Numbered from the stretch's first letter, positions 33,710-42,260 are shown. The stretch: 64,000 nt of DNA from CAZGUH01 sp964529005 (GCA_964529005.1 CAZGUH010000005.1:1-64000), one strand, 5' to 3'. Made by a program: numbers and translations. Notes: generated by a model from the sequence alone, not told the origin.

Positions 33710-34309
33710 TCAGGTTCCGTACCCGAATCCGAGGTCGGGCGCGGTGAGCATCGGCGCATATGGAATGCCTGCCGCGGCCGCCATTTCGGCACATGTGCCA
33801 CCGCGGTCGACGATCACCGTGATGAGCACCGGCTGCGCGCCGAACGCCCGCACCACATCGACGGCTTCCATCAGGCTCGTCCCACGCGTCACGGTGTCCT
33901 CGGTGATGACGACGCGGTCGCCCTGCCGAAGCGCGCCCGCGATTCGTCCGGTGACACCGTGTTCTTTTGCCTCTTTACGGACGCTGAAGCTCCGCAGTGA
34001 GCGGCCACGGACCGCCCCGATCGCCGCCACACCGAACGCCACCGGGTCGGCGCCCATCGTCAATCCACCGATCGCGTTCGCTTCGTCGGGGATCAAGCCC
34101 AACGCGACATCTGCCACTGCGATGATGCCGTCAGGTGCACACGCGGTTTGCTTGGTGTCGAGGAACCACGAACTGCGAACTCCGGATTTGAGGGTGAAAT
34201 CCCCGAACTTCACGCTGTGCGCCAGCACATGAGCGCGCAGCGCCTCTCGCGCTGGGTCGAGCGGGGGGAGATCAGATCGATCTCGATGCGACGAATTGGA
34301 CGCGGGCAT
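33710..34309 (-). CDS. pyrE: orotate phosphoribosyltransferase
   Basis: A 199-residue PRTase that converts orotate and PRPP to OMP in pyrimidine synthesis. The PRPP-binding motif reads V-V-I-T-E-D-T-V-T-R-G-T-S, with an extra hydrophobic start. The catalytic-loop region V-R-K-E-A-K-E-H-G and F-T-L-K-S-G-V-R-S-S substrate segment are present. TACGGT about 9 bases before the ATG may be the -10. The stop abuts the convergent DUF2088-like gene. Confidence 0.93.
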   Translation of the reverse strand: MPASNSSHRDRSDLPPLDPAREALRAHVLAHSVKFGDFTLKSGVRSSWFLDTKQTACAPDGIIAVADVALGLIPDEANAIGGLTMGADPVAFGVAAIGAVRGRSLRSFSVRKEAKEHGVTGRIAGALRQGDRVVITEDTVTRGTSLMEAVDVVRAFGAQPVLITVIVDRGGTCAEMAAAAGIPYAPMLTAPDLGFGYGT

Positions 34310-34349
34310 GGTGAACGAACCGTAGCCGCGGATCGGCGCGATGAGGTCA

Positions 34350-34386
34350 TTGACTGGTAATCGATCTATCGGTGTGTAAATAATGG
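34350..34386 (+). promoter_or_regulatory. AT-rich promoter region of the basic protein gene
   Basis: The 80-base gap between pyrE and the next gene is unusually AT-rich for this genome. It contains TTGACT (34350-34355) and TGTAAATAAT (34375-34384) just before the ATG at 34391. Exact -35/-10 spacing is non-ideal, so the call is tentative. Confidence 0.35.
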
Positions 34387-34390
34387 TGGG

Positions 34391-34807
34391 ATGGCAGCAA
34401 AGCGTGGTCCCAAGACTCCCCTCACGAAGGAGCACAAGGCAGCACTCGCGGTCGGGCGCACCGAAGGCAAGGTCGTGCGCGACTATCTCGATGCGTTGCG
34501 CAGCAACAAGCCCCGGCGCGGCCGCAAGAGGACGCCGGATTCCATCAAGAAGCGGCTCGCGGCCATCGAGGTCGAACTCGAGGACGCTGATCCCGTGCGC
34601 GAGTTGAAGCTCGTTCAAGAGCGCATGGATCTCGAAGCCGAACTCAACGCAGCGGCGCCCGCCGTCGACATCCAGAAATTGGAGAACGCATTCGTCAAGG
34701 TGGCCAAGGGCTATTCACAGCGCTCGGGCATCAGCTATGCGGCGTGGCGCCAGGTCGGCGTCGCCCCCAGCGTGCTGGCCAAGGCCGGCGTCTCGCGCAG
34801 CAGCTGA
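34391..34807 (+). CDS. basic protein, candidate DNA-binding/nucleoid protein
   Basis: A 138-residue basic protein. Residues about 35-50 (K-P-R-R-G-R-K-R-T-P) are AT-hook-like, followed by a charged helical segment (about 53-90) that could form a coiled coil. The C-terminus (F-V-K-V-A-K-G-Y, then A-W-R-Q-V-G-V-A-P-S-V-L-A-K-A-G) resembles a helix-turn-helix. The same coiled segment plus HTH occurs in the protein at 57960-58550 in this window. The strong AT-rich promoter suggests abundant expression. I infer DNA binding; no characterised homologue comes to mind. Confidence 0.7.
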   Translation: MAAKRGPKTPLTKEHKAALAVGRTEGKVVRDYLDALRSNKPRRGRKRTPDSIKKRLAAIEVELEDADPVRELKLVQERMDLEAELNAAAPAVDIQKLENAFVKVAKGYSQRSGISYAAWRQVGVAPSVLAKAGVSRSS

Positions 34808-34871
34808 CATCGACGACGTTCATCCACGAGGGCGGGTGAGATCGCCCGGCCCTCGTCGCGCGCCGGGCCTT

Positions 34872-36179
34872 TTACAGCTCGATCGCCGCCATCGCGTCGA
34901 AAACCGCGTCGATGTGCTGCAACGAGCGACGCAAATCGAACGCATCGTCGAGGACCTCACGAGCCACATGAAGTCGGTCGTCGGCCTCGAGCAACGATCG
35001 GAAGCTCGTGCGTTGATCCCACGCTTGCATCGCATTGTCCTGCACGAGCCGGTATGCGTCGTCGCGCGTCATTCCGGATTGCACCAGAGCAAGGAGCACC
35101 GGCTGGCTGAAGACCAGACCGAAGCTGGCTTCGAGGTTCTCGATCATCCGCGACGAGAACACCTGAAGACCGCTCAGCAGCCGGTTCATCCGGCGCAGGA
35201 CATAGAACGCGAGCAAGGACGAATCGGGCAGCACCACGCGTTCGACGCTGCTGTGGCTGATGTCGCGCTCGTGCCACAGGGCGACGTCCTGCATGCCGGC
35301 CTGGAGGTTGCCGCGCAGTACGCGTGACAAACCGGTGATCGTCTCGGCCGAGATCGGATTGCGCTTGTGTGGCATCGCACTGGATCCCTTTTGTCCGGCC
35401 TTGAAGCCTTCTTGCACTTCGCCCACTTCGGTGCGCTGCAAGTGACGCAACTCGACCGCGATCATTTCCATCGTTGCGCCGACCGCAGCGCACGCCCACA
35501 GGTATTCGGCGTGGCGATCACGCGCGATCACCTGGGTCGCTGGGACCGGGATCAAACCGAGCGACTCGCCGACGTGCCGCTCGATCGACGGATCGATGTT
35601 GCTGTACGTGCCCACGGCGCCGCTCAGCTTGCACACCGCGACGGCGGTGCGCGCCGCCCGGAGACGATCGCGGTCGCGGGCCACCTGGAGGGCCCACAGC
35701 GCGACCTTCGCGCCGAACGTCGTCGGTTCGGCGTGGATGCCGTGCGTCCGGCCGATCATCACCGTGTCGCGGTGCCGATCGGCGAGCGCCACGAGGGTGC
35801 GCAACAGATCGGTCGCGGCGTCGATCAACAGATCTGCGGCGTCGCGCAATATCCAGCACCATGCCGTGTCGACGACGTCGCTGCTGGTGAGCCCATAGTG
35901 AATCCACGACCCGGCGGGCGGGCCGATCGCGGCTTGCACCACGTCGACGAACGCGGCGACGTCGTGATCAGTGACCTTCTCACGCTCTTCCACGGCGCGC
36001 ACGAACTCGTCGTCGACCTTGGGCGCGCGGGCCCGGCACGCCGACGCGCCCTCGGCAGGGACGAGCCCGAGCGCGGCGTGCGCCTCGGTCGCCAGCAGTT
36101 CGATCTCGACGTAGCGCTCGAAGCGCGCCGCATCGCTGAAGATCGCTGCCATCTCGGGCAGCGTGTAGCGGCCGATCAC
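34872..36179 (-). CDS. purB: adenylosuccinate lyase
   Basis: A 435-residue fumarase-superfamily enzyme acting twice in purine synthesis (SAICAR to AICAR, and adenylosuccinate to AMP). The signature G-S-S-A-M-P-H-K-R-N-P is intact near residue 260. The catalytic His in G-R-T-H-G-I-H-A-E-P and the T-S-S-D-V-V-D-T segment are also seen. The GTG start overlaps the purA stop (GTGA), so the two consecutive enzymes from IMP to AMP are co-translated. Confidence 0.96.
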   Translation of the reverse strand: MIGRYTLPEMAAIFSDAARFERYVEIELLATEAHAALGLVPAEGASACRARAPKVDDEFVRAVEEREKVTDHDVAAFVDVVQAAIGPPAGSWIHYGLTSSDVVDTAWCWILRDAADLLIDAATDLLRTLVALADRHRDTVMIGRTHGIHAEPTTFGAKVALWALQVARDRDRLRAARTAVAVCKLSGAVGTYSNIDPSIERHVGESLGLIPVPATQVIARDRHAEYLWACAAVGATMEMIAVELRHLQRTEVGEVQEGFKAGQKGSSAMPHKRNPISAETITGLSRVLRGNLQAGMQDVALWHERDISHSSVERVVLPDSSLLAFYVLRRMNRLLSGLQVFSSRMIENLEASFGLVFSQPVLLALVQSGMTRDDAYRLVQDNAMQAWDQRTSFRSLLEADDRLHVAREVLDDAFDLRRSLQHIDAVFDAMAAIEL

Positions 36180-37453
36180 TGATTGCTCCAGTGGAAGTAG
36201 TCCTCGCGTTCGGCGCCGATGCCGACCACGTTGATCGGCACACCGATCTCCTGCTCGACGAGAGCGAGGAAGTCCTGCGCGGCGGAGGGCAACGTCGCCG
36301 GTTGGCGGACGGCGCTCAGGTCGCATCTCCACCCCGGCAGCTCCGCGTAGATCGGCTCGACCGCGGCGAGCCGGTCGAGCCGATCGGGATAGCGATCGAG
36401 CGTCGCGCCCTCGATCCGGTAGCCGGTGCACACCTTCACCGTTTCGAACGTGTCCAGAACATCCAACTTGGTGAGCGCGATCTCGGTCAGCGAGTTGATG
36501 CGCACCGCATGACGCAGCATGACGCAGTCGAGCCATCCGGTGCGGCGCGGGCGCCCGGTCACCGTGCCGAACTCGCGGCCGATGTCCCGCAGCCGCTCCC
36601 CGTTCTCGTCGATCAGTTCGGTGGGGAAGGGGCCCGACCCGACGCGGGTCGTGTACGCCTTGGTGATCCCGACGATGCGGTCGATGTCGCGCGGCCCCAG
36701 GCCGGTGCCCACGCACGCCCCGCCCGCCGTGGGATTCGACGAGGTGACGAACGGATAGGTGCCGTGGTCGAGGTCGAGGAAGGTGGCCTGCGCTCCTTCG
36801 AGCAGCAGATGGCGCCCCTCGTCGAGCGCGTCGTGCAGGAGGCTGACCGTGTCGTCGACGTACGGCGCGAGGCGGTCGGCGAGCGATGCGTACTGGTCGA
36901 CCACCTGGTCGACGTCGAGCGGCTCGACCCCGGCGCGCACGAACAGTTCGTTCTCGGCGGAGGCGTGCTGCTTCACGGCGGCGACGAACGTCGGCCGATC
37001 GAAGATGTCGCCGACGCGCAGCCCCGCCCGGCGAGCCTTGTCGGCGTATGCCGGGCCGATCCCCTTGAGCGTGGTGCCGATCTTGGCGTCGCCGCGGTTC
37101 GCTTCGTCGAGGGCGTCGCGCCGCTGGTGCCACGGAAAGATGAGATGGGCCCGGCTGCTGACCTTGAGACGATCGCAGGTGATGCCGCGCCCCTCGAGGG
37201 TGTCGATCTCGTTGAACAGCGTGAGCAGGTCGACGACCACGCCGTTGGCGATCACCGGCACGACATGCTCGTAGAGGATCCCGCTCGGCACGAGCTGCAA
37301 TGCGTAGCGCTCGTCGCCCACCACGACCGTGTGCCCGGCGTTGTGGCCACCCTGGTAGCGCACGACGTAGCTGTGCTCTCTGGACAGCAGGTCGATGACC
37401 TTGGCCTTGCCTTCGTCACCCCACTGGGTTCCGACGACGACGGTGACGGGCAT
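36176..37453 (-). CDS. purA: adenylosuccinate synthetase
   Basis: A 425-residue GTP-dependent enzyme joining IMP and aspartate. The N-terminus reads G-T-Q-W-G-D-E-G-K-A-K, where the usual GDEGKGK P-loop has Ala for the second Gly. Other conserved blocks are R-Y-Q-G-G-H-N-A-G-H-T (catalytic His), G-T-T-L-K-G-I-G-P-A-Y and G-A-Q-A-T-F-L-D-L-D-H-G-T-Y-P-F-V-T-S-S. A GGGAG ribosome site precedes the ATG. An upstream in-frame extension lacks family similarity. Coupled to purB. Confidence 0.96.
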   Translation of the reverse strand: MPVTVVVGTQWGDEGKAKVIDLLSREHSYVVRYQGGHNAGHTVVVGDERYALQLVPSGILYEHVVPVIANGVVVDLLTLFNEIDTLEGRGITCDRLKVSSRAHLIFPWHQRRDALDEANRGDAKIGTTLKGIGPAYADKARRAGLRVGDIFDRPTFVAAVKQHASAENELFVRAGVEPLDVDQVVDQYASLADRLAPYVDDTVSLLHDALDEGRHLLLEGAQATFLDLDHGTYPFVTSSNPTAGGACVGTGLGPRDIDRIVGITKAYTTRVGSGPFPTELIDENGERLRDIGREFGTVTGRPRRTGWLDCVMLRHAVRINSLTEIALTKLDVLDTFETVKVCTGYRIEGATLDRYPDRLDRLAAVEPIYAELPGWRCDLSAVRQPATLPSAAQDFLALVEQEIGVPINVVGIGAEREDYFHWSNQ

Positions 37454-37564
37454 GTTGACACGCTCCCTTTCCATGGGCGCGAGGGGGCTCACGGGAACGT
37501 GAGAGAACCCTAGCCGAGCGCCGCGGCCAACCTCCTGGCCGCTGGCTGGGCGCCGGGCGGCCGA

Positions 37565-37570
37565 TAGCGT
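37565..37570 (+). promoter_or_regulatory. leaderless -10 element of the HisD-like gene
   Basis: TAGCGT lies 8 bases before the GTG at 37579. Confidence 0.5.
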
Positions 37571-37578
37571 CGGGCGCC

Positions 37579-38895
37579 GTGATGCGCCGGCAAGCGTGGA
37601 CGACGATGAGCGAGACGGCACGAGCCCAGCTCTGCGACCGCGGGCTCGCCGACATCTTCGACTCGGCGCTGCGGACCTCGATCGGCGAACTGATCGAGGA
37701 CGTGCGCCAGCACGGCGACGACGCGGTCTGCCGGGCGACGGCCCGCTTCGACCGCATCGAGCTGAGTCCCCGCCAGCTGAAGGTGAGCGACGAGGAGATC
37801 GACGGCGCGGGCGTCAGCGACGACGTCGACGCGGCGATCACCGACGCCATCGATCACCTGCGCGCGTTCAACGAACACCTCCGCGCGCGCGCCGACGCCT
37901 GGCGCGTCGAGATCGAGCCCGGGCTGTGGGCGGGCGAGAAGATCACGCCGATCTCGTCGGCCGGGCTCTTCGTGCCGAGCGGGAAGGCGAGCTACCCGTC
38001 GGTCGCCTACCAGCTGGGCGTCCCCGCCGTGGTCGCCGGCGTCGCCGAGATCGCGCTCGTCGTTCCGCCCGTGCCCGGCGGCGCCGGTGAGGTCGACCCA
38101 GCGGTGCTGGTGGTCTGCCGAAAGCTGGGGATCCGCAACGTCTTCCGTGCGAACGGGCCAGCAGGGATCGCCGCGCTGGGCTTCGGCACGTCGACGTTCC
38201 CCCGGGTGCGCAAGATCGTCGGGCCGGGCAGCCCGGCGGTCACCTGCGCCCAGGTGGAGATGCAACGGCACGGCGTCGCCACGATGATGCTCCTGGGCCC
38301 CACCGAGAGCCTGGTGATCGCGGACGGCTCGGCCGACCCGGTGCGCCTCGCCGCGGACCTGCTGATCGAAGCGGAGCACGGGGCCGATTCCAGCGTCGTG
38401 CTCGTCACGACGTCGGAGGCCCTCGCCGATGCCGTGGACAGCGCGCTCGGTGCGCAGGTGGCCGACCTGCCGCCCGCACGTGCGGACGCGGCCCGCACGG
38501 CGCTCGGGCCGAACGGCGGGTGCGTCCTCGTCGACGATCTCGACACCGCGGTGACCGTCGCCAACCGGTACGCGCCAGAGCACCTTCAGGTCGCAGTGCG
38601 CCCGGAGCATCAGGACCGGGTGGTCGAGGGCCTGGTGAACGCGGGCGAGATCCTCGCCGGCCAGCACACGCCGTTCAGCGCCGCGAACTTCGTGATCGGC
38701 TGCCCGGCATCGCTGCCGACGAGCGGCTTCGCTCACGTCGCCAGCGGCATCACCGTGGAGGCGTTCCTGAAGCGCACCGCCGTGGCGTCGGCGGACGAGC
38801 GGGCGTTGCGCCGCATGGCTCCAAGCATCGTGGCGCTCGCCGACCACGAGGGCTTCCCCGCCCACGCCGCTGCCCTCCGCCGCCGCTTCCCCTAA
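37579..38895 (+). CDS. histidinol-dehydrogenase-family protein with altered metal site
   Basis: A 438-residue HisD-family protein. Family blocks are clear: S-A-G-L-F-V-P-S-G-K-A-S-Y-P-S, G-P-G-S-P-A-V-T, N-R-Y-A-P-E-H-L (catalytic Glu-His) and a C-terminal E-G-F-P-A-H. Two of the four zinc ligands of true HisD appear changed: the Gln of L-L-x-Q-A-E-H is Glu (L-L-I-E-A-E-H), and the Asp of V-G-D-Y is Asn (A-A-N-F). No other his gene is nearby. It may be a histidinol dehydrogenase with a modified site or a paralogue oxidising another alcohol. GTG 37579 is preceded by TAGCGT; ATG 37582 is alternative. Confidence 0.75.
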   Translation: MMRRQAWTTMSETARAQLCDRGLADIFDSALRTSIGELIEDVRQHGDDAVCRATARFDRIELSPRQLKVSDEEIDGAGVSDDVDAAITDAIDHLRAFNEHLRARADAWRVEIEPGLWAGEKITPISSAGLFVPSGKASYPSVAYQLGVPAVVAGVAEIALVVPPVPGGAGEVDPAVLVVCRKLGIRNVFRANGPAGIAALGFGTSTFPRVRKIVGPGSPAVTCAQVEMQRHGVATMMLLGPTESLVIADGSADPVRLAADLLIEAEHGADSSVVLVTTSEALADAVDSALGAQVADLPPARADAARTALGPNGGCVLVDDLDTAVTVANRYAPEHLQVAVRPEHQDRVVEGLVNAGEILAGQHTPFSAANFVIGCPASLPTSGFAHVASGITVEAFLKRTAVASADERALRRMAPSIVALADHEGFPAHAAALRRRFP

Positions 38896-38900
38896 CCCCT

Positions 38901-39001
38901 CGCTTGGGCGCGATCCGCTGACGCCGCGGCGACTACCCGCGCCCGAGCCGACCGCTCGGGCGCGATCGGCTGCCGAGGCGGCAACTTTTCGCGCCCAAGC
39001 G
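38901..39001. repeat. two tandem hairpin repeats, likely bidirectional terminator
   Basis: Two ~48-base copies with 53-base period (starting 38901 and 38954), each beginning CGCTTGGGCGCGAT or CGCTCGGGCGCGAT and ending GCGCCCGAGC or GCGCCCAAGC, so each can fold into a hairpin. In addition, the outer arms 38901-38913 and 38989-39001 are perfect 13-base inverted repeats, and 38938-38948 pairs with 38954-38964 over 11 bases. They fill the gap between the convergent hisD-like and clpB genes. A role in terminating both is likely, and a REP-like dispersed element is possible. Confidence 0.6.
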
Positions 39002-39021
39002 GGGTGGCCCGAGGGCGGGGG

Positions 39022-41523
39022 TCAGGGTGAGGTGGTGAGGGTCAGGGTCTCGGCGCCGTCGGCCGCGGTGACGTCGGCGGTGATCGTGCCGCCTTCGGTG
39101 ACCTTGCCTTCGAGGATCAGCAGAGCGGCGCGGTCGCCGATCTCGCGCTGGATCACCCGCTTCAGCGGCCGGGCCCCGAACGCCGGGTCGTAACCCTCGC
39201 GGGCCAGCAGGGCGCGAGCCGCATCGGTGACCTCCAGCGTGATGCGCCGGTCGGCCAGGCGGTGGATCAGCTTGTCGAGCTGGATGTCGACGATGCGGGC
39301 CAGGTCGGCCTCGGTCAACGCCCGGAAGCGGATGATGTCGTCGACCCGGTTGATGAACTCGGGCTTGAAGAACGACAACGGCTCGCCCTGGAGGTTGCTC
39401 GTCATGATCAGCACGACGTTGGTGAAGTCGACCGTGCGCCCCTGGCCGTCCGTGAGGCGCCCGTCGTCGAGCACCTGGAGCAGCACGTTGAACACGTCCG
39501 GGTGCGCCTTCTCGATCTCGTCGAGCAGCACCACGCTGTACGGCCGCCGCCGAACCGCTTCGGTCAGCTGCCCGCCCTCGTCGTATCCGACGTAGCCCGG
39601 AGGCGCCCCGATGAGCCGGGACACGGAGAACTTCTCCATGTACTCGCCCATGTCGATGCGCACCATCGCCCGCTCGTCGTCGAACAGGAACTCGGCGACC
39701 GCTCGGGCGAGCTCCGTCTTGCCGACACCGGTCGGACCGAGGAACATGAACGAGCCGATCGGGCGGTTCGGGTCGGACAGCCCGGCGCGGCTGCGGCGAA
39801 TCGCGTTGGCCACCGCGGTGACGGCGTCGTCCTGGCCGATGACCCGCAGGTGCAACTGCTCTTCGAGGTGGACGAGCTTGGCCATCTCGCCCTCCATCAG
39901 CCGACTGACCGGCACGCCGGTCCACTTGCTGACCACCTCGGCGATGTCCTCGGCGTCGACCTCCTCCTTCAGCATGCGGTTGCCGTGCTGGAGCTCGTCG
40001 AGGTGCGACGTGGCATCCGCGATGCGGCGCTCGAGCTCGGGGATGCGCCCGTAACGGATCTCCGCGGCGACCGCCAGGTCGGTCTCGCGCTCGACCTGCG
40101 TACGCAGCTGCTCGAGCTCTTCCTTGAGCGTGCGGATGGCGCCGATCGCCTCTTTCTCCTGCTCCCAGTGCTCCTTCATCTCGGCGCTCTGGGCCTGGAG
40201 GGTCGCCAGCTCTTCGGTCAGCGCCTCCAGCCGCTCGCGCGACGCCGGATCGGTCTCCTTCTCGAGCGCCACCTTCTCGATCTCGAGCTGGAGGATGCGC
40301 CGGTCGACCACGTCGATCTCGGTGGGCAGGCTGTCGATCTCGATGCGCAGCTTGCTGGCCGCTTCGTCGACGAGGTCGATCGCCTTGTCGGGCAGGAACC
40401 GGTTGGTGAGGTAGCGGTTGGACAGCACCGCGGCGCTGACGAGCGCGCTGTCCTGGATGCGCACGCCGTGGTGCACCTCGTAGCGCTCCTTCAGGCCACG
40501 CAGGATGGCGATCGTGTCCTCGACGCTCGGCTCGCCGACGTACACCTGCTGGAACCGGCGCTCGAGCGCGGGGTCCTTCTCGACGTACTTGCGGTACTCG
40601 TCGAGCGTGGTCGCGCCGATCATGCGCAGCTCGCCACGAGCGAGCATCGGCTTGATCATGTTGCCGGCGTCCATCGCACCCTCGGCGCCGCCGGCGCCGA
40701 CGATGGTGTGCAGCTCGTCGACGAACGTGATCACCTCGCCGGCAGCGTCGGTGATCTCCTTCAGCACCGCCTTCAGCCGCTCCTCGAACTCGCCCCGATA
40801 CTTCGCCCCGGCGAGCATCGAGGCGATGTCGAGAGCGATCAGGCGCTTGTCCTTCAAGCCTTCGGGCACGTCACCGTCGGCGATGCGCCGAGCGAGTCCC
40901 TCGACGATGGCGGTCTTGCCGACGCCCGGCTCACCGATCAGGACGGGGTTGTTCTTCGTGCGCCGGCTGAGGACCTGGATGACGCGGCGGATCTCGTCGT
41001 CACGGCCGATGACCGGGTCGATCTTGCCGTCGCGCGCCCGCTGGGTGAGGTCCTGGCCGTACTTCTCCAGCGCCTGGAACTGCTCCTCCGGGTCCTGGCT
41101 CGTGACCCGATGGCTGCCGCGCACGTCGCGCAGCGCCTGGAGCAGCTCCTCACTGCCGACCCCGAGCCGCTGGTTCATCGCCAGCAACAGGTGCTCGACG
41201 CTGAGGTAGTCGTCCTTCAGGTCGTTGCGCGCCCGCTCGGCCATCTCGAAGACGTTGTTCAGCTCGCGGTTCATCCGCGGCTCGTCGCCGCCGTAGGCCT
41301 TGGGCAGCTTGGCGATCGCCTCGTCGGCCTTGTTGCGGACCATCAGCGGCGCGATGCCGAGCTTCTGGAGGATCGCCGGCACGATCGTGTCGTCCTGCCG
41401 CATCAGCGCGGCCATCACGTGGTCCGGCGTCAGCTCGGGGTTGGAGAGCGATTTGGCGTGGTCGACCGCCGCGGCCACAGCCTCTTGCGTCTTGTGGGTC
41501 CACTTCTTGGGATCGATCGCCAT
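39022..41523 (-). CDS. clpB: ClpB disaggregase
   Basis: An 833-residue hexameric AAA+ chaperone that resolves protein aggregates with DnaK. In order: Clp-N repeats (1-145), NBD1 with Walker A G-E-P-G-V-G-K-T (about 205) and Walker B F-V-D-E-L-H, the long coiled-coil middle domain (about 400-530), and NBD2 with G-P-T-G-V-G-K-T (about 605) and L-L-D-E-I-E-K-A-H. NBD2 is slightly short: a segment between T-S-N-L and the F-F-K-P-E-F-I-N-R-V-D sensor region is missing relative to typical ClpB. TAGGCT six bases before the ATG and a HAIR-like palindrome upstream indicate heat-shock control. Confidence 0.95.
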   Translation of the reverse strand: MAIDPKKWTHKTQEAVAAAVDHAKSLSNPELTPDHVMAALMRQDDTIVPAILQKLGIAPLMVRNKADEAIAKLPKAYGGDEPRMNRELNNVFEMAERARNDLKDDYLSVEHLLLAMNQRLGVGSEELLQALRDVRGSHRVTSQDPEEQFQALEKYGQDLTQRARDGKIDPVIGRDDEIRRVIQVLSRRTKNNPVLIGEPGVGKTAIVEGLARRIADGDVPEGLKDKRLIALDIASMLAGAKYRGEFEERLKAVLKEITDAAGEVITFVDELHTIVGAGGAEGAMDAGNMIKPMLARGELRMIGATTLDEYRKYVEKDPALERRFQQVYVGEPSVEDTIAILRGLKERYEVHHGVRIQDSALVSAAVLSNRYLTNRFLPDKAIDLVDEAASKLRIEIDSLPTEIDVVDRRILQLEIEKVALEKETDPASRERLEALTEELATLQAQSAEMKEHWEQEKEAIGAIRTLKEELEQLRTQVERETDLAVAAEIRYGRIPELERRIADATSHLDELQHGNRMLKEEVDAEDIAEVVSKWTGVPVSRLMEGEMAKLVHLEEQLHLRVIGQDDAVTAVANAIRRSRAGLSDPNRPIGSFMFLGPTGVGKTELARAVAEFLFDDERAMVRIDMGEYMEKFSVSRLIGAPPGYVGYDEGGQLTEAVRRRPYSVVLLDEIEKAHPDVFNVLLQVLDDGRLTDGQGRTVDFTNVVLIMTSNLQGEPLSFFKPEFINRVDDIIRFRALTEADLARIVDIQLDKLIHRLADRRITLEVTDAARALLAREGYDPAFGARPLKRVIQREIGDRAALLILEGKVTEGGTITADVTAADGAETLTLTTSP

Positions 41524-41529
41524 GGGAGC

Positions 41530-41572
41530 AGCCTAGCCCTTCCGCAAGAAAGTTGATACGAGTCGTGTCAAG
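41530..41572 (-). promoter_or_regulatory. clpB promoter with HAIR-like operator
   Basis: On the minus strand, TAGGCT (41530-41535) lies 6 bases from the clpB ATG. Upstream, 41552-41572 is a near-palindrome (plus strand TTGATAC, 5 bases, GTGTCAA) resembling the HspR/HAIR site CTTGA...TCAAG that controls clpB and dnaK in actinobacteria. The hspR gene is not in the window. Confidence 0.5.
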
Positions 41573-41635
41573 TTTGCGCGAAGCTGGGCACGATGCTCGT
41601 CACACGCTGGAAATACCCCGTTCATCGGTCCTCCG

Positions 41636-41641
41636 TACACT
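41636..41641 (+). promoter_or_regulatory. leaderless -10 element of the urease operon
   Basis: TACACT lies 8 bases before GTG 41650. It fixes the ureA start and gives the normal 100-residue UreA length. Confidence 0.55.
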
Positions 41642-41649
41642 CCGCGTTT

Positions 41650-41952
41650 GTGCTGATCAGCCCCCATGAACAGGAGCGTCTGCTGGTCCACGTCGCAGCG
41701 GACGTGGCACGCCGGCGCCACGAGCGCGGACTACGACTCAACTACCCCGAAGCGGTCGCGATCCTGACCTCGTGGGTGTACGAGGCGGCGCGCGACGGCC
41801 GCACGGTGGTCGACGTGATGGATGCCGGACGCTCGGTCCTGAGGCGCGCCGACGTGATGGACGGGGTGGCAGAGATGATCGACGAGGTCCAGGTCGAAGC
41901 GACGTTCCCCGACGGCACCAAGCTCGTCACGCTGCACCATCCCGTCCGCTGA
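41650..41952 (+). CDS. ureA: urease gamma subunit
   Basis: A 100-residue structural subunit of urease (urea to ammonia and carbamate). Starts M-L-I-S-P-H-E-Q-E-R-L-L; conserved L-R-L-N-Y-P-E-A-V-A-I-L, D-V-M-D and V-Q-V-E-A-T-F-P-D-G-T-K-L-V-T follow. Longer in-frame upstream codons are outside the family length. It is first of six tightly overlapping genes ureABCFGD. Being leaderless, its expression depends on promoter strength only as far as can be seen. Confidence 0.96.
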   Translation: MLISPHEQERLLVHVAADVARRRHERGLRLNYPEAVAILTSWVYEAARDGRTVVDVMDAGRSVLRRADVMDGVAEMIDEVQVEATFPDGTKLVTLHHPVR

Positions 41953-42260
41953 TGGTCCCCGGCGAGGTCACCGGCCCGGAGGGGTCGATCCAGCTCAACG
42001 TGGGCGCGCCCCGCACCACGGTCACGGTCGCCAACGGCGGCGACCGCCCCGTGCAGGTCGGTTCGCACTACCACTTCTTCGAGGCCAACCCGGCCCTGAT
42101 CTTCGATCGCAGCGCGGCGCGCGGGCAGCGTCTGGACATCCCAGCCGGCACCTCGGTGCGCTTCGAGCCGGGCATCGAGCGCGTCGTGTCGCTGGTGCCG
42201 CTCGGAGGCGCCCGGATCGTGCCCGGCCTGCGCGGCGAGATCGCGGGGGCGCTGGACTGA
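41952..42260 (+). CDS. ureB: urease beta subunit
   Basis: A 102-residue subunit with the family blocks P-G-E-V, V-G-S-H-Y-H-F-F-E-A-N and F-D-R, then G-T-S-V-R-F-E-P-G. Overlaps ureA by one base (TGATG) and ureC likewise, which keeps the three structural subunits in equal amounts. Length is typical of bacterial separate beta subunits. Confidence 0.96.
   Translation: MVPGEVTGPEGSIQLNVGAPRTTVTVANGGDRPVQVGSHYHFFEANPALIFDRSAARGQRLDIPAGTSVRFEPGIERVVSLVPLGGARIVPGLRGEIAGALD

Noticed and set aside
38901..39001. CRISPR array
   Set aside because: There are only two imperfect copies, they are self-complementary with no spacer-like unique sequence, and no cas genes are present.
39262..41556. A 764-codon open frame on the plus strand opposite clpB
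   Set aside because: It mirrors clpB in the opposite strand, has an Arg/His/Asp/Val-rich composition with no domain, and is explained by the GC bias of clpB codons. The same applies to long frames opposite ctaD (17234-19231), purA (36191-37513), hisD-like (37510-38865) and hyuA/B (47702-50653).
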